A stretch of 64,000 nt of DNA from positions 36,203 to 100,202 of the forward strand of contig NW_026042775.1 in NCBI RefSeq assembly GCF_023856365.1. Reading direction: 5' to 3'. Positions 9,931-20,191 of this stretch are shown here, piece by piece (positions within the stretch are counted from its first letter, which is position 1; each line of letters opens with the position of its first letter). The DNA is from Brienomyrus brachyistius. Its lineage: Eukaryota > Chordata > Actinopteri > Osteoglossiformes > Mormyridae. The translations under genes were made by a program, and so were the position numbers. The notes under the pieces are model-generated. The model searched no databases. It saw only the letters and a list, made by a program, of their open reading frames with translations, and had not been told where the DNA came from.

Positions 9931-10040
9931 TAATAAAGACTGAAACAAAGGCCTGAGGTCAGACCCTCTGTATGTAGCACACAGTGTTTCTGCAGAGTCT
10001 CACACTCACATCCTGTATGACGACTTTTCTGCTTTTCAGA
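9931..10040 (+). repeat. Receptor 5'-flank module, direct copy 1
   Basis: Contains AAGACTGAAACAAAGGCCTG, AGGTCAGACCCTCTGTAT and a CACAGTGTTTCTGCAGAG block. The module recurs inverted at 11636-11715 and direct at 21691-21790. It sits near signal-peptide exons in two of the three places and so looks like duplicated 5' sequence of receptor genes. Confidence 0.65.
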
Positions 10041-10476
10041 ATAAGTCTGATTTCACTGCTCTTTGCTCATTTGCAATATGAGGAAGTAACAGTTTAGAAA
10101 AGAACTAGACTTATTTGATTAATTTGTTTGTAGTTTAAACTCTGTGAGCATGAATGATTCACTGTGAAGACCAGCTATCAATAATTTTGCTATGAAATCA
10201 TGTTTCTAAAATGATAAGGTTCTAGATGAAATCAAAATATTTATTCCTGGTAAGAGCAGGACAACAGCAGCATCAAACTGTTTTCCTTTTAACAGACAAG
10301 AAATAGACAGGAAATGCATCAGTGCACAAACAGTTTATGAAAATCAAAGATAGATGGATGATTTTTAAAACATTTAAAACCCACAAAAAGGGAGGCAGTG
10401 AGGTTAAGGAGAGTCAGGAAGTCAGTGTCAGTCTCCACAGATCTGAGGTCAGCGATACACACATAAGGCTCCTCTG

Positions 10477-10516
10477 ATGCTCCTCTTCATCCTCTTCTTC
10501 ACTGATGGGCCTCCAG
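10477..10516 (+). CDS. Orphan signal-peptide exon of a pIgR/CD300-like receptor (unit A)
   Basis: ATG at 10477-10479 starts 13 codons reading MLLFILFFTDGPP, a short hydrophobic leader. A donor, CCAG|GTGAGG, follows at 10517. The exon leaves one base (G). Joined to a D1 exon that starts GTGCTGAC, this would give glycine and then the mature N-terminus, the phase typical for this family. In unit C one CTC leucine codon is CTT, a silent change. Inside the unit the D1, D2 and terminal exons lie upstream, and the next D1 downstream is about 19 kb away and broken. It is therefore either the start of a lost gene or the first exon of a very long one. Confidence 0.65.
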
Positions 10517-10819
10517 GTGAGGATCACTTACTCTGGGACTCCACCATTCAGCGTAGTTAAGATGAAGATACATTTTGCACAATATACTTACTACATCTGT
10601 TTGTTTATATTCATATTGTTCCATGAAGTTTGATCACTTCCCGATTATAGTCTGTGGTGGTAGCATGTTGACCGACTGATTTTAGAATTGACTGCAGTCT
10701 TCTTTGTGTCCACTATGTGGCAGCAGTATAAAGGAAATATCTTATTCTGTCACAGCTGCTGGTGTGTGTAAAAATTCATACTCTGATAACAAGTAATTCT
10801 GCCTCCAACTGTTTGTCAG

Positions 10820-11009
10820 GGACCTGGGCAGGAATGAATTACATGCCGACTGTACATACAACAGAGATAGGCTCCTGGGAGAACTTTGCCAGAAGTTGAA
10901 ACACGACTTTAAGAATGACACTGATACAGAGTACTCAGCTGTTTGGTTGAAACTAAATCTTGGTCTGGATTTTTACATTCTGGACCTGAACTACCCACTG
11001 CTGCACTGA
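10820..11009 (+). other. Exon-like open stretch, product unknown
   Basis: A pyrimidine-containing acceptor (AACTGTTTGTCAG) is followed by 62 sense codons and TGA at 11007-11009, identical in all three units. The translation begins DLGRNELHADCTYNRDRL and includes LGLDFYILDLNY. There is no ATG, and no upstream donor is identified. I do not recognise a family. The copies lie at 36624-36813 and at about 56242-56433. Confidence 0.25.
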
Positions 11010-11635
11010 CCCCCACCTTCTTCTTTTTTTTTCCCTTTGTCCTGTCCGGCAGCTTTAGCAGAATCATGGTCTGAATGCACTGCTGTGACAAACATGTTTG
11101 CTTTACCATGAGGGGTTCTATAAACTCTGTATAGGCCTCTCATGTTGATCGATTTCATTTTTTAAATTAAAAAAATTTATTTATTTCATTTTTAACCCGT
11201 AAAGTATTGCAGTGGGTGAGCTGGCCGAAGAGGATGGACAGATTAGGAGGGAAAAAAAGAAGGAAAATGAAGGAAAAAGAAGAAAGGAGCAAGTGAGATG
11301 AAATGAAAGTTTTTAGCGGGTGTCTCTAACTTTGCTCTGCCATTGCATGCACACCACTTCCAGGGCCAGCCTTGCTCTCACGCTGATATACTGTCAGATT
11401 ATGCACATCTTATATGTTGTTTTAACCCTTAGCGTATTAGTAAAGGCTGTTTTGTACTTACTTGATGTGATGGTCCACTTTACTGTGGCCTTGAGCCACA
11501 TTAGAAATTTATTTCTGATATATTTAACTTAATCCTCATTTTTCTTTTGCCCATGAGCACGAAACAGCTAAATAATTAGCATGATGCAGAAGTTATTCTC
11601 AGACAAGCACTTAATCTAAAAAGCAGAAATGTCAT
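11010..11635. other. Spacer, AT- and purine-rich
   Basis: Includes a purine-rich stretch at about 11245-11290. Unit C differs by a short replacement at about 56619-56640 (GGCGGCATGGTGATGCAGTG, resembling a SINE head) and a deletion of a GGAAAATGAA-type unit. Confidence 0.4.
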
Positions 11636-11835
11636 CATACACGATGTGAGGGTGAGACTGCAGACACACTGTGTGCTGCATACAGAGGGTCTGACCTCAG
11701 GCCTTTGTGTCAGTTGTTATTATGTTTGATTTGTGATTCTCACCTGGAGGCCCATCAGCGGATGAAGAGGAGCATCAGAGGAGCCTTATGTGTGTCTCAC
11801 TGACCTCAGATCTGCGCAGACTGGCACTTACTTCC
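11636..11835 (-). pseudogene. Inverted, damaged copy of the receptor 5' module and signal exon (unit A)
   Basis: On the minus strand, ATG at 11773-11775 starts MLLFIR and then hits TGA. The exon (11744-11775) is 32 instead of 40 bases because 8 bases are missing relative to 10477-10516. A GTGAGA donor is kept. The 5'-flank module (AGGTCAGACCCTCTGTATGC) lies at 11680-11715 in the same inverted sense. The arms around 9931-10516 and 11636-11835 thus form a 1.9-kb broken inverted repeat. Confidence 0.7.
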
Positions 11836-12070
11836 TGATTCTCCATAACTTTGCTGTTTCTCTGTCTTTATCTGTTACTCAGGAGTCCTGAAGTCCAATG
11901 AAAAATCCGCTTTCTCCTGTCTATTTGGCTGATACAAGTTCTGCTCACTTCTGCTTGGGTTGCATGGATCACCAGCCACTTGTCACCAACTAACAGACCA
12001 CAGCCTACCTGACCAATGTCATAACTGGTGCACCTAGGTATAAAATTTAGTCTCACTGTCTCCAAAAAAG

Positions 12071-12420
12071 GTCACTGTCTGGAACCCCATGGAACCACAT
12101 TTTTGATTCCTTAGACAAGAGCATCCTGAGCAGCTGCATCACGGTCTGAATTGGGAACTGCCTCGCCTCAGATCATAAGACCAGCGGATAGTGAGGATAG
12201 CTGAGAAGATTATTAGAGTCTCTCTCCCCTCCATCATGGACATTCACATCACACGCTCCATCCGCAAAGCCACCAACATTGTGGATGACCGCACCCACCC
12301 CTCACATAATCTTTTCACTCTGGCATCTGGAAAAGCATTCAGGCCTCCACAACCAGACTCAGAAACATGGCGCCTGACTACTGAACTCTCAGGGACTGAT
12401 CTGATACCACACACAACACA
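12071..12420 (+). mobile_element. LINE ORF2 C-terminal relic
   Basis: Translated + strand pieces read IVRIAEKIIRVSLPSIMDI, TRSIRKATNIVDDRTHPSHN and LFTLASGKAF. This is the C-terminal tail pattern (LPS...I...R...RKA..I..D.THPSH.LF.L.PSG) found in several fish non-LTR retrotransposons. Upstream blocks are frameshifted. It is not functional. Confidence 0.65.
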
Positions 12421-13012
12421 CACACACATACAGCTGTGTAATCATATCTTCGTGGGGACTCTCCATTCATTTCTATGGGGAAAACTGTAATCCCAACATG
12501 ACAACTTTAACCCCTACCAACCCCTAACCTTAACCATATGTAACCAAACCAAATACAAGACTTTTGGCATTTTTAGTTTTTTGACTGTATTTACAGATCT
12601 TTGTGAGTACCTGAAAATGCCCCCCAAAACATCAAAATAACGGGGTTTTTGTCACATTGTGGGGGACATTTGGTCCCCACAATGTAATATACACCTACTC
12701 CACACACACACACACACACACAGATTAGGTATTTGAATCTTTGTGGAGATTCTCCATTCATTTGTATGGGCGTAACCCCAATCCTAACTATGGCAACCTT
12801 AAACATTGCAGTAGTTACCAAGCAGTAACAGTAAGCAACCAAACAAAATGCAAGACTTTTTGAATTATTCATTTGACTGCATTCACAGAATTTAATAAAA
12901 TTCAGTATCTTACTTTCGGGACCGAAAACATGTCCCTACAAAGTCAAAATAACATGTTTTTATAGCACTATGTACATAACCACCCACCCAAACGCGCGCA
13001 CACACACACACA
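12413..13012. repeat. Two diverged copies of a dispersed repeat with CA microsatellites
   Basis: The first copy starts TCGTGGGGACTCTCCATTCA at 12451 and the second TTTGTGGAGATTCTCCATTC at 12740. Both continue with a CAACC..AACCTTAA block, CAAGACTTTT, and end near a TAACGGGGTTT or TAACATGTTT block. CA runs lie at about 12413-12430, 12703-12721 and 12998-13012. In unit C the middle run is longer (about 58114-58142). The family is not named. Confidence 0.6.
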
Positions 13013-13403
13013 AACAGGCCTACCTACAGTATACCCTCCATAGATTCCTGAATGAAATATCTGTAAAGCAGTTATTATGGCATGGCGTTTGCTTTGAACA
13101 TGCAGTTTTTAAGAATATTGCGCTAATTCTAAACGAAAGACTGCACTAATTCTAAAATAGCTATATAAGAACTTTATTTACCATTAAATAAATTATAAAT
13201 CAAACCAAAATTTAGTCTCTCAAAAAACTTGTATATGACATATCTTTGTTCACATTATGAGAAATTAAAAACACCAGGACACAGAATGTGAATAACAAGA
13301 ACTATAGTGTTCTTTCTCAAAAGCGTACCTACCAACGTGGCTAAAATGCTAATTGCGTTCACCAGCTGTGGAAAAAAAACAGCGGGGCACCCCAAACATC
13401 GCG

Positions 13404-13425
13404 GTATTACGTATTACCGTAATAC
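13404..13425. repeat. Short perfect hairpin
   Basis: GTATTACG (13404-13411) and CGTAATAC (13418-13425) are exact inverted repeats around the loop TATTAC. In unit C the loop has changed (CATTAC) while both arms are kept. It may be the end of an old DNA transposon. Confidence 0.5.
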
Positions 13426-13548
13426 TGCATAGCAAAGACATAATGTCATAAAAAAATTACAGTCAGTATTAATAGACAGAACTGCGTGGTTTCCCATTGA
13501 CAAGTAGATACATGGTTTACGGGCTTGAAGGCGGTTAGATCAACAAAT

Positions 13549-13721
13549 CCAATCACGCTCAGCCAAAACAAGCACGAGCTAAACATACTACTATTGATTG
13601 GTTCACCTTCAAATTCGTCCCGCCCTGACAATTAATTCTCGTTTTCATTCGTTGAAAATGGCGTCAGTACATATCTTCATCCTTTCGACCAATGAAAAAT
13701 TTCGCTGGTTTCCATAGAAAC
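13549..13721 (+). promoter_or_regulatory. Promoter of candidate gene with RFX X-box and CCAAT boxes (unit A)
   Basis: GTTTCCATAGAAAC at 13708-13721 fits the X-box pattern GTHNYYATRRNAAC bound by RFX factors, which control ciliary and sperm-flagellum genes. It ends 40 bp before the ATG of the candidate gene, the usual distance. CCAATCACG (about 13549), ATTGG (about 13587) and ACCAATGA (about 13689) are CCAAT boxes. The motif is identical in the three units. Confidence 0.5.
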
Positions 13722-13761
13722 AAAATCAGTGCAGTTTGAACATAAACTTTCTGACAGAGCG

Positions 13762-14755
13762 ATGGCGCAGCGGTGAGAAGCATCTCTTCGTATGTTTCTT
13801 GCTATTTCTTCAGATTATGTTTTGTTAGCATAGTTAATTATATATTTCATTGTATGTCGTGATATAGTTCATGCAAATATTGCCGCAAAATATAATTGAA
13901 ATATATTTAAAATTAGTAGCTTAAACTGTAGATGCTGTGGCCATTTTTCGTAATGTGATTGTTTATATTTAAATTGTAAGAGAAAATAATTGTGTTAAAC
14001 TTAAAAACAACAAGCCTTATGGTTGATATGATTGGTTTTACTCATCCGGTCTGTCGTAATGCGTTTCATCTGAAGATGTTATTCTGAAAAGAGCCCCTAT
14101 ACGTTTACTTTTTAAATGTCCCATGTTGTTGAAGTAAGATTAACCGTTTGCTGGGTTCATTACCATGGCGATGTTATAACGTACCGAAGCAGCGTCCTGA
14201 TTTCGCCAGCGTTACTGTATAGGTTGTGAAACAGTTTTAGCAATTTGGCCGCTTCTATCGGAGTAGCCTCGATGCCACGAGCAGCCAATGAAGGCTCCAT
14301 CCCTTTCCATAGGCATTCTTGGTGAATAGCATTTAGCAAATGTCTGGAGTACGTTGAAAATACACAGTGTCTAGTTTGGCTTTGAGAGTATCACAGACGG
14401 CTAGTTAATTATGTTAACCAGAATGAAAATTCCGAAAGCTGTTTCCTGGACCAACGACCAGCACTGGGGAGCCTGGGACCTGTGGGACGAGGTGATCGAC
14501 TGGGGAGAGAGGAAAGGTTTGGAGGAGTGCTCACCAGCGACACCCCCCACTGTCCAGGCTGGGGAGGTTATGGGGGGACTGGGAGGTGTGACGGACTGGT
14601 GTAAGGGAGGGGAGGGTGTGAGAGTGATAGGCAATGCTGGCATTGTTTCTGAGACTCTTCAGAGAGGAAACTGGCGGTGTAGAGATAGATGTGGGTCTGG
14701 TATAGATAGAAGATGTAGAAGTGGTGGAAAATTAATATTAAAGTTGAGCTTGTAG
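13762..14755 (+). CDS. Candidate two-exon gene, product unknown (unit A)
   Basis: Exon 1 would be 13762-13772 (ATGGCGCAGCG) with donor GTGAGA. Intron 13773-14421 ends TTAACCAG. Exon 2 (14422-14755) continues in frame to TAG at 14753-14755. The joined protein is about 115 residues. It begins MAQRMKIPKAVSW, has a tryptophan-rich acidic start (HWGAWDLWDEVIDW), and later becomes glycine-rich and basic. A second donor-like GT after GERKG (about 14515) could end exon 2 early, so the C-terminal part is uncertain. ATTAAA at about 14829 could serve for polyadenylation. The coding bases are the same in the three units. The X-box upstream suggests a ciliary or sperm role; I do not recognise the family. 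Confidence 0.4.
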
Positions 14756-14917
14756 AGCTCTTGACACAGAGAAGAGCCAAAATACAAGGAAGATGAAGCT
14801 GTGGTTCTTCTGCTGCTGTTTGGGGAACATTAAATGTTTGAAACAGTATCAAAGATAATGAATTAAGTGTGCTAAATTTTGAGATGTATAGTGGAATGTT
14901 TATTAACAATTGTTAAT

Positions 14918-16090
14918 GTGGCGCCCCTGAACCCCCTCGGTTGGCCGCCCCTGCCGGTTGTGTGGGGTCAGGGATGAGGACTAATCGGGGCCAGTCGGGG
15001 ATCTGGCCCCGGTGCCGGGGGGGGCCCACTCCTGCACGCCCTTATTGCTCCCCTGGGCCGGACATCACATTTCATACAACACTAGAGCTTTGAGGGGCAG
15101 TGGGGAGGTTTTACTTGCACATTAGACACCACATGACACTAGGGCTGAGGAGGTGGGTATAGGCAGGTGGGGTTCTGCCGTCTGCCAGCGGTGGGGTGCC
15201 CGTGCCTCGACTGTTCACCTGCTTTTTGCACTTTAGTTATATACACAGTCCATGCTACATTAGGGCCTTGGGGTGCAGGGAGGGGGATGGGGGACTCTGC
15301 CATCTGCCAGTGGTGGGGCCCTCATACTCGATCTGCACCCACTAATTTTAATGCATTGTAGACATAAACACACAACTCTCTCACACTTGTACATGCACAC
15401 TTCACATTAACATGGGACGGGGAATCAGTGGGGGCTGAGGGGTCCCCCCTAACTCTCTGTCTCTGGCCCTGCGCGTGTGGGGTGGCCCAGCAGGTAGAAG
15501 ATGGCCCTGGCCGGTGTGGGCCGTCTCCTCTTGTGGGCTGCGGGCTGGGTGGTCCTTGGCTCTGCTGCGCCGTGGTGGGGCCCTGGCAGGCGGTCCGGGG
15601 TATCTAGGGATGCTCTGAGCCCTTCTAGGCGAATTGTAGGGTTCGGTCTGGGCTGGGCGGGGGGTCTGCCGCTCCCCAGTTGACGCAGGTCCGCTCCTGG
15701 GTGGTGGGGGGGGGGGTGCACTTTGTTTGTATGGGTCTCCCTTAGATCATCCTGCAGTGTCGGGGAGGGGGGGGACGTGCCGGGTCGCTACAGTGGGCGG
15801 TGATCCGTCCTGCCGGGGAGCGGACTGGGGGGACCGTCCGCCAGGGGAGTGTTCCCGGTTGATGGGGCCCTTTGGCCCTGGACCCGCTTCCCTCGGTGGA
15901 GGGCTTGCGGGAGGGACTGGGGGGCTCGCTGTCTGTCCCCCCTCTGCGGACCTCCTTTTACAGGGGTTGGGCCCCCCTTAGTCCCTCGTAGGCTCCCTCT
16001 CGGGTTGGGCGGGTGGTTGTCTTGTGGACATATGGCCATGGGCCGTGTGTTTCTTATGGTTGTTTGTACTCTGTATTCCCCTACACTTTA
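14918..16090. repeat. GC-rich dispersed repeat, unclassified
   Basis: The composition jumps abruptly from AT-rich to strongly GC-rich, with long G-runs. Internal near-repeats include TCTGCCGTCTGCCAGCGGTG (about 15173) and TCTGCCATCTGCCAGTGGTG (about 15296). Frames inside it are low-complexity, rich in Gly, Pro, Arg and Trp, occur on both strands and show no domain, so I do not call genes. It may be a DNA-transposon fragment. The flanking AT-rich sequence and the equal position in all units show that it predates the array. Confidence 0.55.
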
Positions 16091-17505
16091 TTTTCTCCAT
16101 CCCACCTTTACATCTCCAGCCCGCTGTTCCTGGGAAAAGCCACCTGCCAATCATCCTTGGAGCAGCAGTCATTCTCAGGATCTCCTACATCACAGATCAC
16201 CTAATAAACACAGGACCTGTCGACGACTGGAGAAAAGGAGAAACGCTGAAGCACACTGGGCATTTTGGAAGCATTTCATCATAATAAATTACCTTTGCCT
16301 TTACAGTTTCTGTGTACAGTTTCATTATAGTAAATTGCACTTAGTTGTGATTACTCAGTTACAAAGACAATGGGTCACTCTATAATGGGTGATGGTATGC
16401 TTTTAGCTGTGCTTCCACAGGTTGTATCTGCCTTAGTAAATGACTAAATGTCTTTTTCACAAGTGATTTTGATTATGTTTGTAGAATTAAATTAAAGGTA
16501 AACCTGTACATTGGTTAAAATAACATCTGACTGCTACAATAATACATCATACAGCGTCTTTTGTACTAATGTGCTACCTTGAGACATTCAGGTTGTATAA
16601 TGAACAATTTTAATAAGAATTGTGTTAAGTAATTAACTTTCAAAATCTATCAATACCATGCAAAAGTGTAAAGTCAAATTTATGAGATACTTATTACAAT
16701 AAACGGAAGTAGTCTGTACCCATTTAAAGAGGCTTTACATCATACAGCTTCTTATACTGGTCTGGTTGGTGGGTATAAAGGATCAATTAGAAATCTTCCT
16801 CCTCCAAATGTATCATATCATTTCATGAGTTTTGGTAGAGTGGGGGTAGCAGGATAATAATAGGATTTACTGGTTATTTTTGATACGATAAAATCGCAAG
16901 ACGCAGAAAAATAAAAATTTGTGTATGGTCAGAATTATCAGTGGTAGGAGATTTTGTCCCTACTACCATCTGGGAAAAGAACATTCTGGTGCTTATCTGT
17001 GAAGAAGCAATTTCAGGAGATATAAATCCTTGCAAAAAGTAGTCTCCCACTCTATAAATAGGGTGCAATTTGTTTTTTCACGCAGTGGAAATGGAAATGT
17101 TTTTTTAATGTTGATGACGACTGTAACTGGTCAAAAGGTGGCGCCAAAGATCCCCAGTAATGCATCGCCCATTAATGTACAGATATCCCCCTGCCTCACC
17201 ATGCATGACTCCTCCAATGGTGCTGATGATTAACAGTACATTCATCCTAACCATACAATTTGATATCTGGTATCGTCCTGTCAGTTTTAACCCATTTCTA
17301 AGTCCCGTATGGTTTAGGTAGCTTTTTTTCCAAAATGATGACCATGAAATTCAGCACATATAACAAATATTGAACTATAGGCATTAATTGAAATGCTCTC
17401 TCTCACAGACACACACATATTAGATGTCTATGTCTTTGAAATTGTTTAATACGAATTAATCTGTTTTATAATGTTCACACAAAAAAAGCTTTTGTGTTCA
17501 CATTT
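16091..17505. other. Spacer between GC-rich repeat and Tc1 element
   Basis: AT-rich. It includes CACCTAATAAACACAGGACC at 16198-16217 and several short frames without support. No exon, RNA gene or named repeat is recognised. Unit B equivalents are about 41837-43251 and unit C about 61511-62919. C has lost a few bases near 62229 and has small changes in T-runs. Confidence 0.45.
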
Positions 17506-18919
17506 TACAACCCCAAATCAGAAAAAGTTGGGATGGTATGTAAAATGAAAATCAAACTGAAAACAGCACTTTGTTAAATTATCTTTGACCTGTATTACAT
17601 TGAAAACAATACAACAGCACATTATTTAATGTGTTCCTCGTGAATTTCATTGTTCTTTTTCAAACACGTATTCCAATTTTGGTTCTTAGAACACATTTCA
17701 AAAAAAGTTGGGACAGTAAAGCATTTAGTACTTTGTAATGTCGCCATTCCTTTTCACAACACTTAAAAGACATTTAGGGACTGAAGACACCAAGTGATGT
17801 AGTGTTTCAGGTGTAATTTTGTCCCATTCTTCCTGCAAACAAGTCTTAAAGCGGACAACAGTACGGGGTCTTCGTTGTCACATATTGCGCTTCAAAATGA
17901 ACCACACATTCTCTATTGGAGACAGGTCGGGACTGCAGGCAGTCAAGTACCCATACCCTCTTCCTCCACAGCCAGGACTTTGTAATGTGTGCAGAATGTG
18001 GTTTCGCATTGTTTGTTGAAAAATGCATGGGCGTCCCTGGAAAAAATGTCTTCTTGAAGGTAACATATTGTGCTCCAAAATCTCTATGTACTTTTCAGCA
18101 TTAATGGTGCCATCACAGAACTGCAAGTTACCTTTGCCAAGGGCACTGACACAACCCCATACCATGACAGACCCTGGCTTTTGGACTTATTGCTGGTAAC
18201 AGTCTGGGTGATCCTTTTCTTCTTTGGTCTGGAGCACACGGCATCCATTTCTCACAAAAAATACCTGAAATACTGATTCATCTGACCACAGTACACGTTT
18301 TCACTGTGTGATGGTCCAACTCAGATGCGTTCTGAGCCCAGAGAAGCCGACGGCGCTTCTGGACACTGTTAAGATGGGGCTTGCTTTTGGCACAGTACAG
18401 TTTTAACTGGCATTTGTGGATGTAACTACGTATTGTGGTACTTGACAAAGGTTTGCCAAAGTAGTCATATGTGGTCATATCGCTTATAGATGAATGACGA
18501 TTCTTGATGCAGTGGGATGCTGAGGGATCGGAGATCACGGTAGTTCAACTTAGGCTTGCTTCCTTGTCCTTTACGCACTGAAATTGCTTCAGATTCCTTC
18601 AATCTTTTAATTATGGTATGCACTGATGAAGGTGAAATATCCAAATCTCTTCCTGTCGTTCTTTGAGGAACATTGTTTTTAAACATTTCAATAATTTTCT
18701 CACGTATTTGTGCTGCTTTTGTACCAAATCATAATTACAATCACCTGTTGACATCACTTGTTTCAAATCACATCATTATTTAACCAATTTACCTCACTAC
18801 TGGCCCTAAATCGCTCCTGTCCCAACTTTTTTGGAAATGTGTTGCAAGAACCAAAATTGGAATACGTGTTTATTTTGAGGAAAACAATGAAATTCATGAG
18901 GAACACATTAAATAATGTG
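17506..18919 (-). mobile_element. Tc1/mariner-family transposon, right end truncated (unit A)
   Basis: The left end begins TACAACCCCAAATCAG after a T-run. The block CATTATTTAATGTGTTCCTC...CAAAAAAAGTTGGGACAG (17621-17715) reappears inverted at 18813-18919, where it stops abruptly at AATAATGTG. The left terminal repeat is about 200 bp, the right one about 110 bp. The outermost right part is missing, so the element cannot be mobilised in its present form. It encloses a broken transposase on the minus strand. Confidence 0.88.
17846..18730 (-). pseudogene. Tc1/mariner transposase, multiply frameshifted (unit A)
   Basis: The N-terminal helix-turn-helix region reads DISPSSVHTIIKRLKE and RKGQGSKPKLNYRD, then changes frame near 18540 to SYIHKCQLKLYCAKSKPHL and RRRLLWAQNASELDHHT. 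After further shifts it gives MVWGCVSALGKGNLQF, then NNAKPHSAHITKSWLWR in one frame and SPDLSPIENVWFILKRN in another. The last block carries the final acidic residue of the DDE triad (SPDLSPIENVW). The asparagine-rich block that normally holds the second aspartate reads NNAKPH, so that aspartate appears replaced. The family catalyses cut-and-paste transposition at TA sites. Confidence 0.88.
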
Positions 18920-19490
18920 ATGGGGGTAACACAATAAATTCAAGATTTTTATTTGTCGTACAAATGTAGTGGTACACTGGCAGCGAAATGAAATTGTCGT
19001 TACTCCAGTCGGTGTAATAAACACACTAGTAAAAGGACATCAAAATTAAACAACGTGAATTAACTGAAACTACAGAAAGATAATAAGAAAATATAACAAT
19101 AAAAGGTATATAAAAAGTAAAGATGAAAATGTATAAAAAATATGTAGAAATGTTTAAAGTACAGATTGTAGTTATAGCATATTTTAGCTTTTAATCTGTG
19201 ATGTTAATGATCCTACTGGCCGGGGGTAGAAGCTTCTCCTCGGCCTCTCAGTCCCAGCCATAAGGCCCCGGGGACTTATGCAGGGCGGCAGTTCTGTCCT
19301 GGTGATTCTCTGGGCGCATCGTATCACCCTCAGCGGGACTCGGCGGCCCTCAGAGCTGGAGCTGCCATACCGAGCAGTTATGCTCCCGGAGAGCACAGAT
19401 CCCACATTGCCGCTGTAGAAGGTTTTTTGTGGCACAGACGAGAGTCTGTATTTCCACAGCTGCCTCACATGATACACTCACTGTCAGGCT
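18920..19490 (-). mobile_element. LINE tail relic with 3' UTR
   Basis: On the minus strand (19477 to 19184) the frame reads TFYSGNVGSVLSGSITARYG, then RVIRCAQRITRTELPPC and GTERPRRSFYPRPVGSL. These are recognisable parts of the C-terminal region of a fish non-LTR retrotransposon ORF2, of the same general type as 12071-12420. 18920-19183 would be its AT-rich 3' UTR. It directly abuts the truncated right end of the Tc1 element, so its insertion or a deletion removed that end. Confidence 0.6.
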
Positions 19491-20191
19491 TTCAGCACTA
19501 AAGTTACAGATTACTGGGTGGCCGAGAGGTCTGTGAAATTTGGAGGGTCAGTAGCTTGCCTGGGAAGCCTTAGCATTCAGCGAAAACTGAACAGAGAGCC
19601 CTGTAGCAGGGTTGTCTAATTTGTTTAGCTGGCTGGCATAAGATTTTCAGTTTGAAACAAGTATGCACACAGATTTACATGTACGTAACAGTTTTATTAC
19701 CTTGTAAATAGTTTGCAGGGTTTTCAAAGTACCCCAGTGCATTTGATATAGCGAATTTTAGGTTTATAATGAAATAATATAGATTTGCCCTAAGATTTAA
19801 TAAGATTTCTTGCGTGAGCGTGAGAGTCTGAAGGTGTGAGTGTCACACCAGATGGGTGAGAGCTGGCAACCCTGGCTCTGTTCAGTAGCCTCAGAAATTC
19901 TTTCGAACTTTCCAAACACAGCTGATGGAAATCAATGGACGCAAAGGTTCTCAGTGACCATTTTAGCTTGTTTTTAGACTAAAGGCCTATGATGGATCTT
20001 TGGAATGTTGCGGAGATACGAATGCTGAGGACAGCATACTTTGTGCTGTGAGTGTTATGTTAACCATGTAAACAAAGAGGAAGTACACAGTCCAACCAGA
20101 TACTATATTGAAATGCTAACAAGTTTTTAAATATTTTTATTCAAGTGACTTTAAGTCTGGATAATGTTTTTAATGGTTGGAAATGTGTGTA
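19491..20191. other. Spacer
   Basis: No gene or named repeat seen. Divergence between units A and B begins to rise here. The unit B equivalent is 45217-45917. Confidence 0.4.

Noticed and set aside
13446..13631. 61-codon minus-strand frame in the candidate promoter region
   Set aside because: It lies in the CCAAT-rich upstream region; no conserved domain, and such a length is expected by chance.
14568..14909. Minus-strand frame of 113 codons opposite the candidate gene
   Set aside because: It overlaps exon 2 of the + strand candidate, is low in complexity (Ser, Leu, Thr, His), and has no splice or start context.
15449..16385. Several overlapping 60 to 178 codon frames in the GC-rich block, on both strands (also 41302-42131 and 60823-61810)
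   Set aside because: The low stop-codon density of GC-rich DNA explains them. Frames change between units through small indels, and no conserved domain is present.
17506..18919. Active Tc1 transposon
   Set aside because: The transposase has several frameshifts and a changed catalytic block, and the right terminal repeat is truncated.
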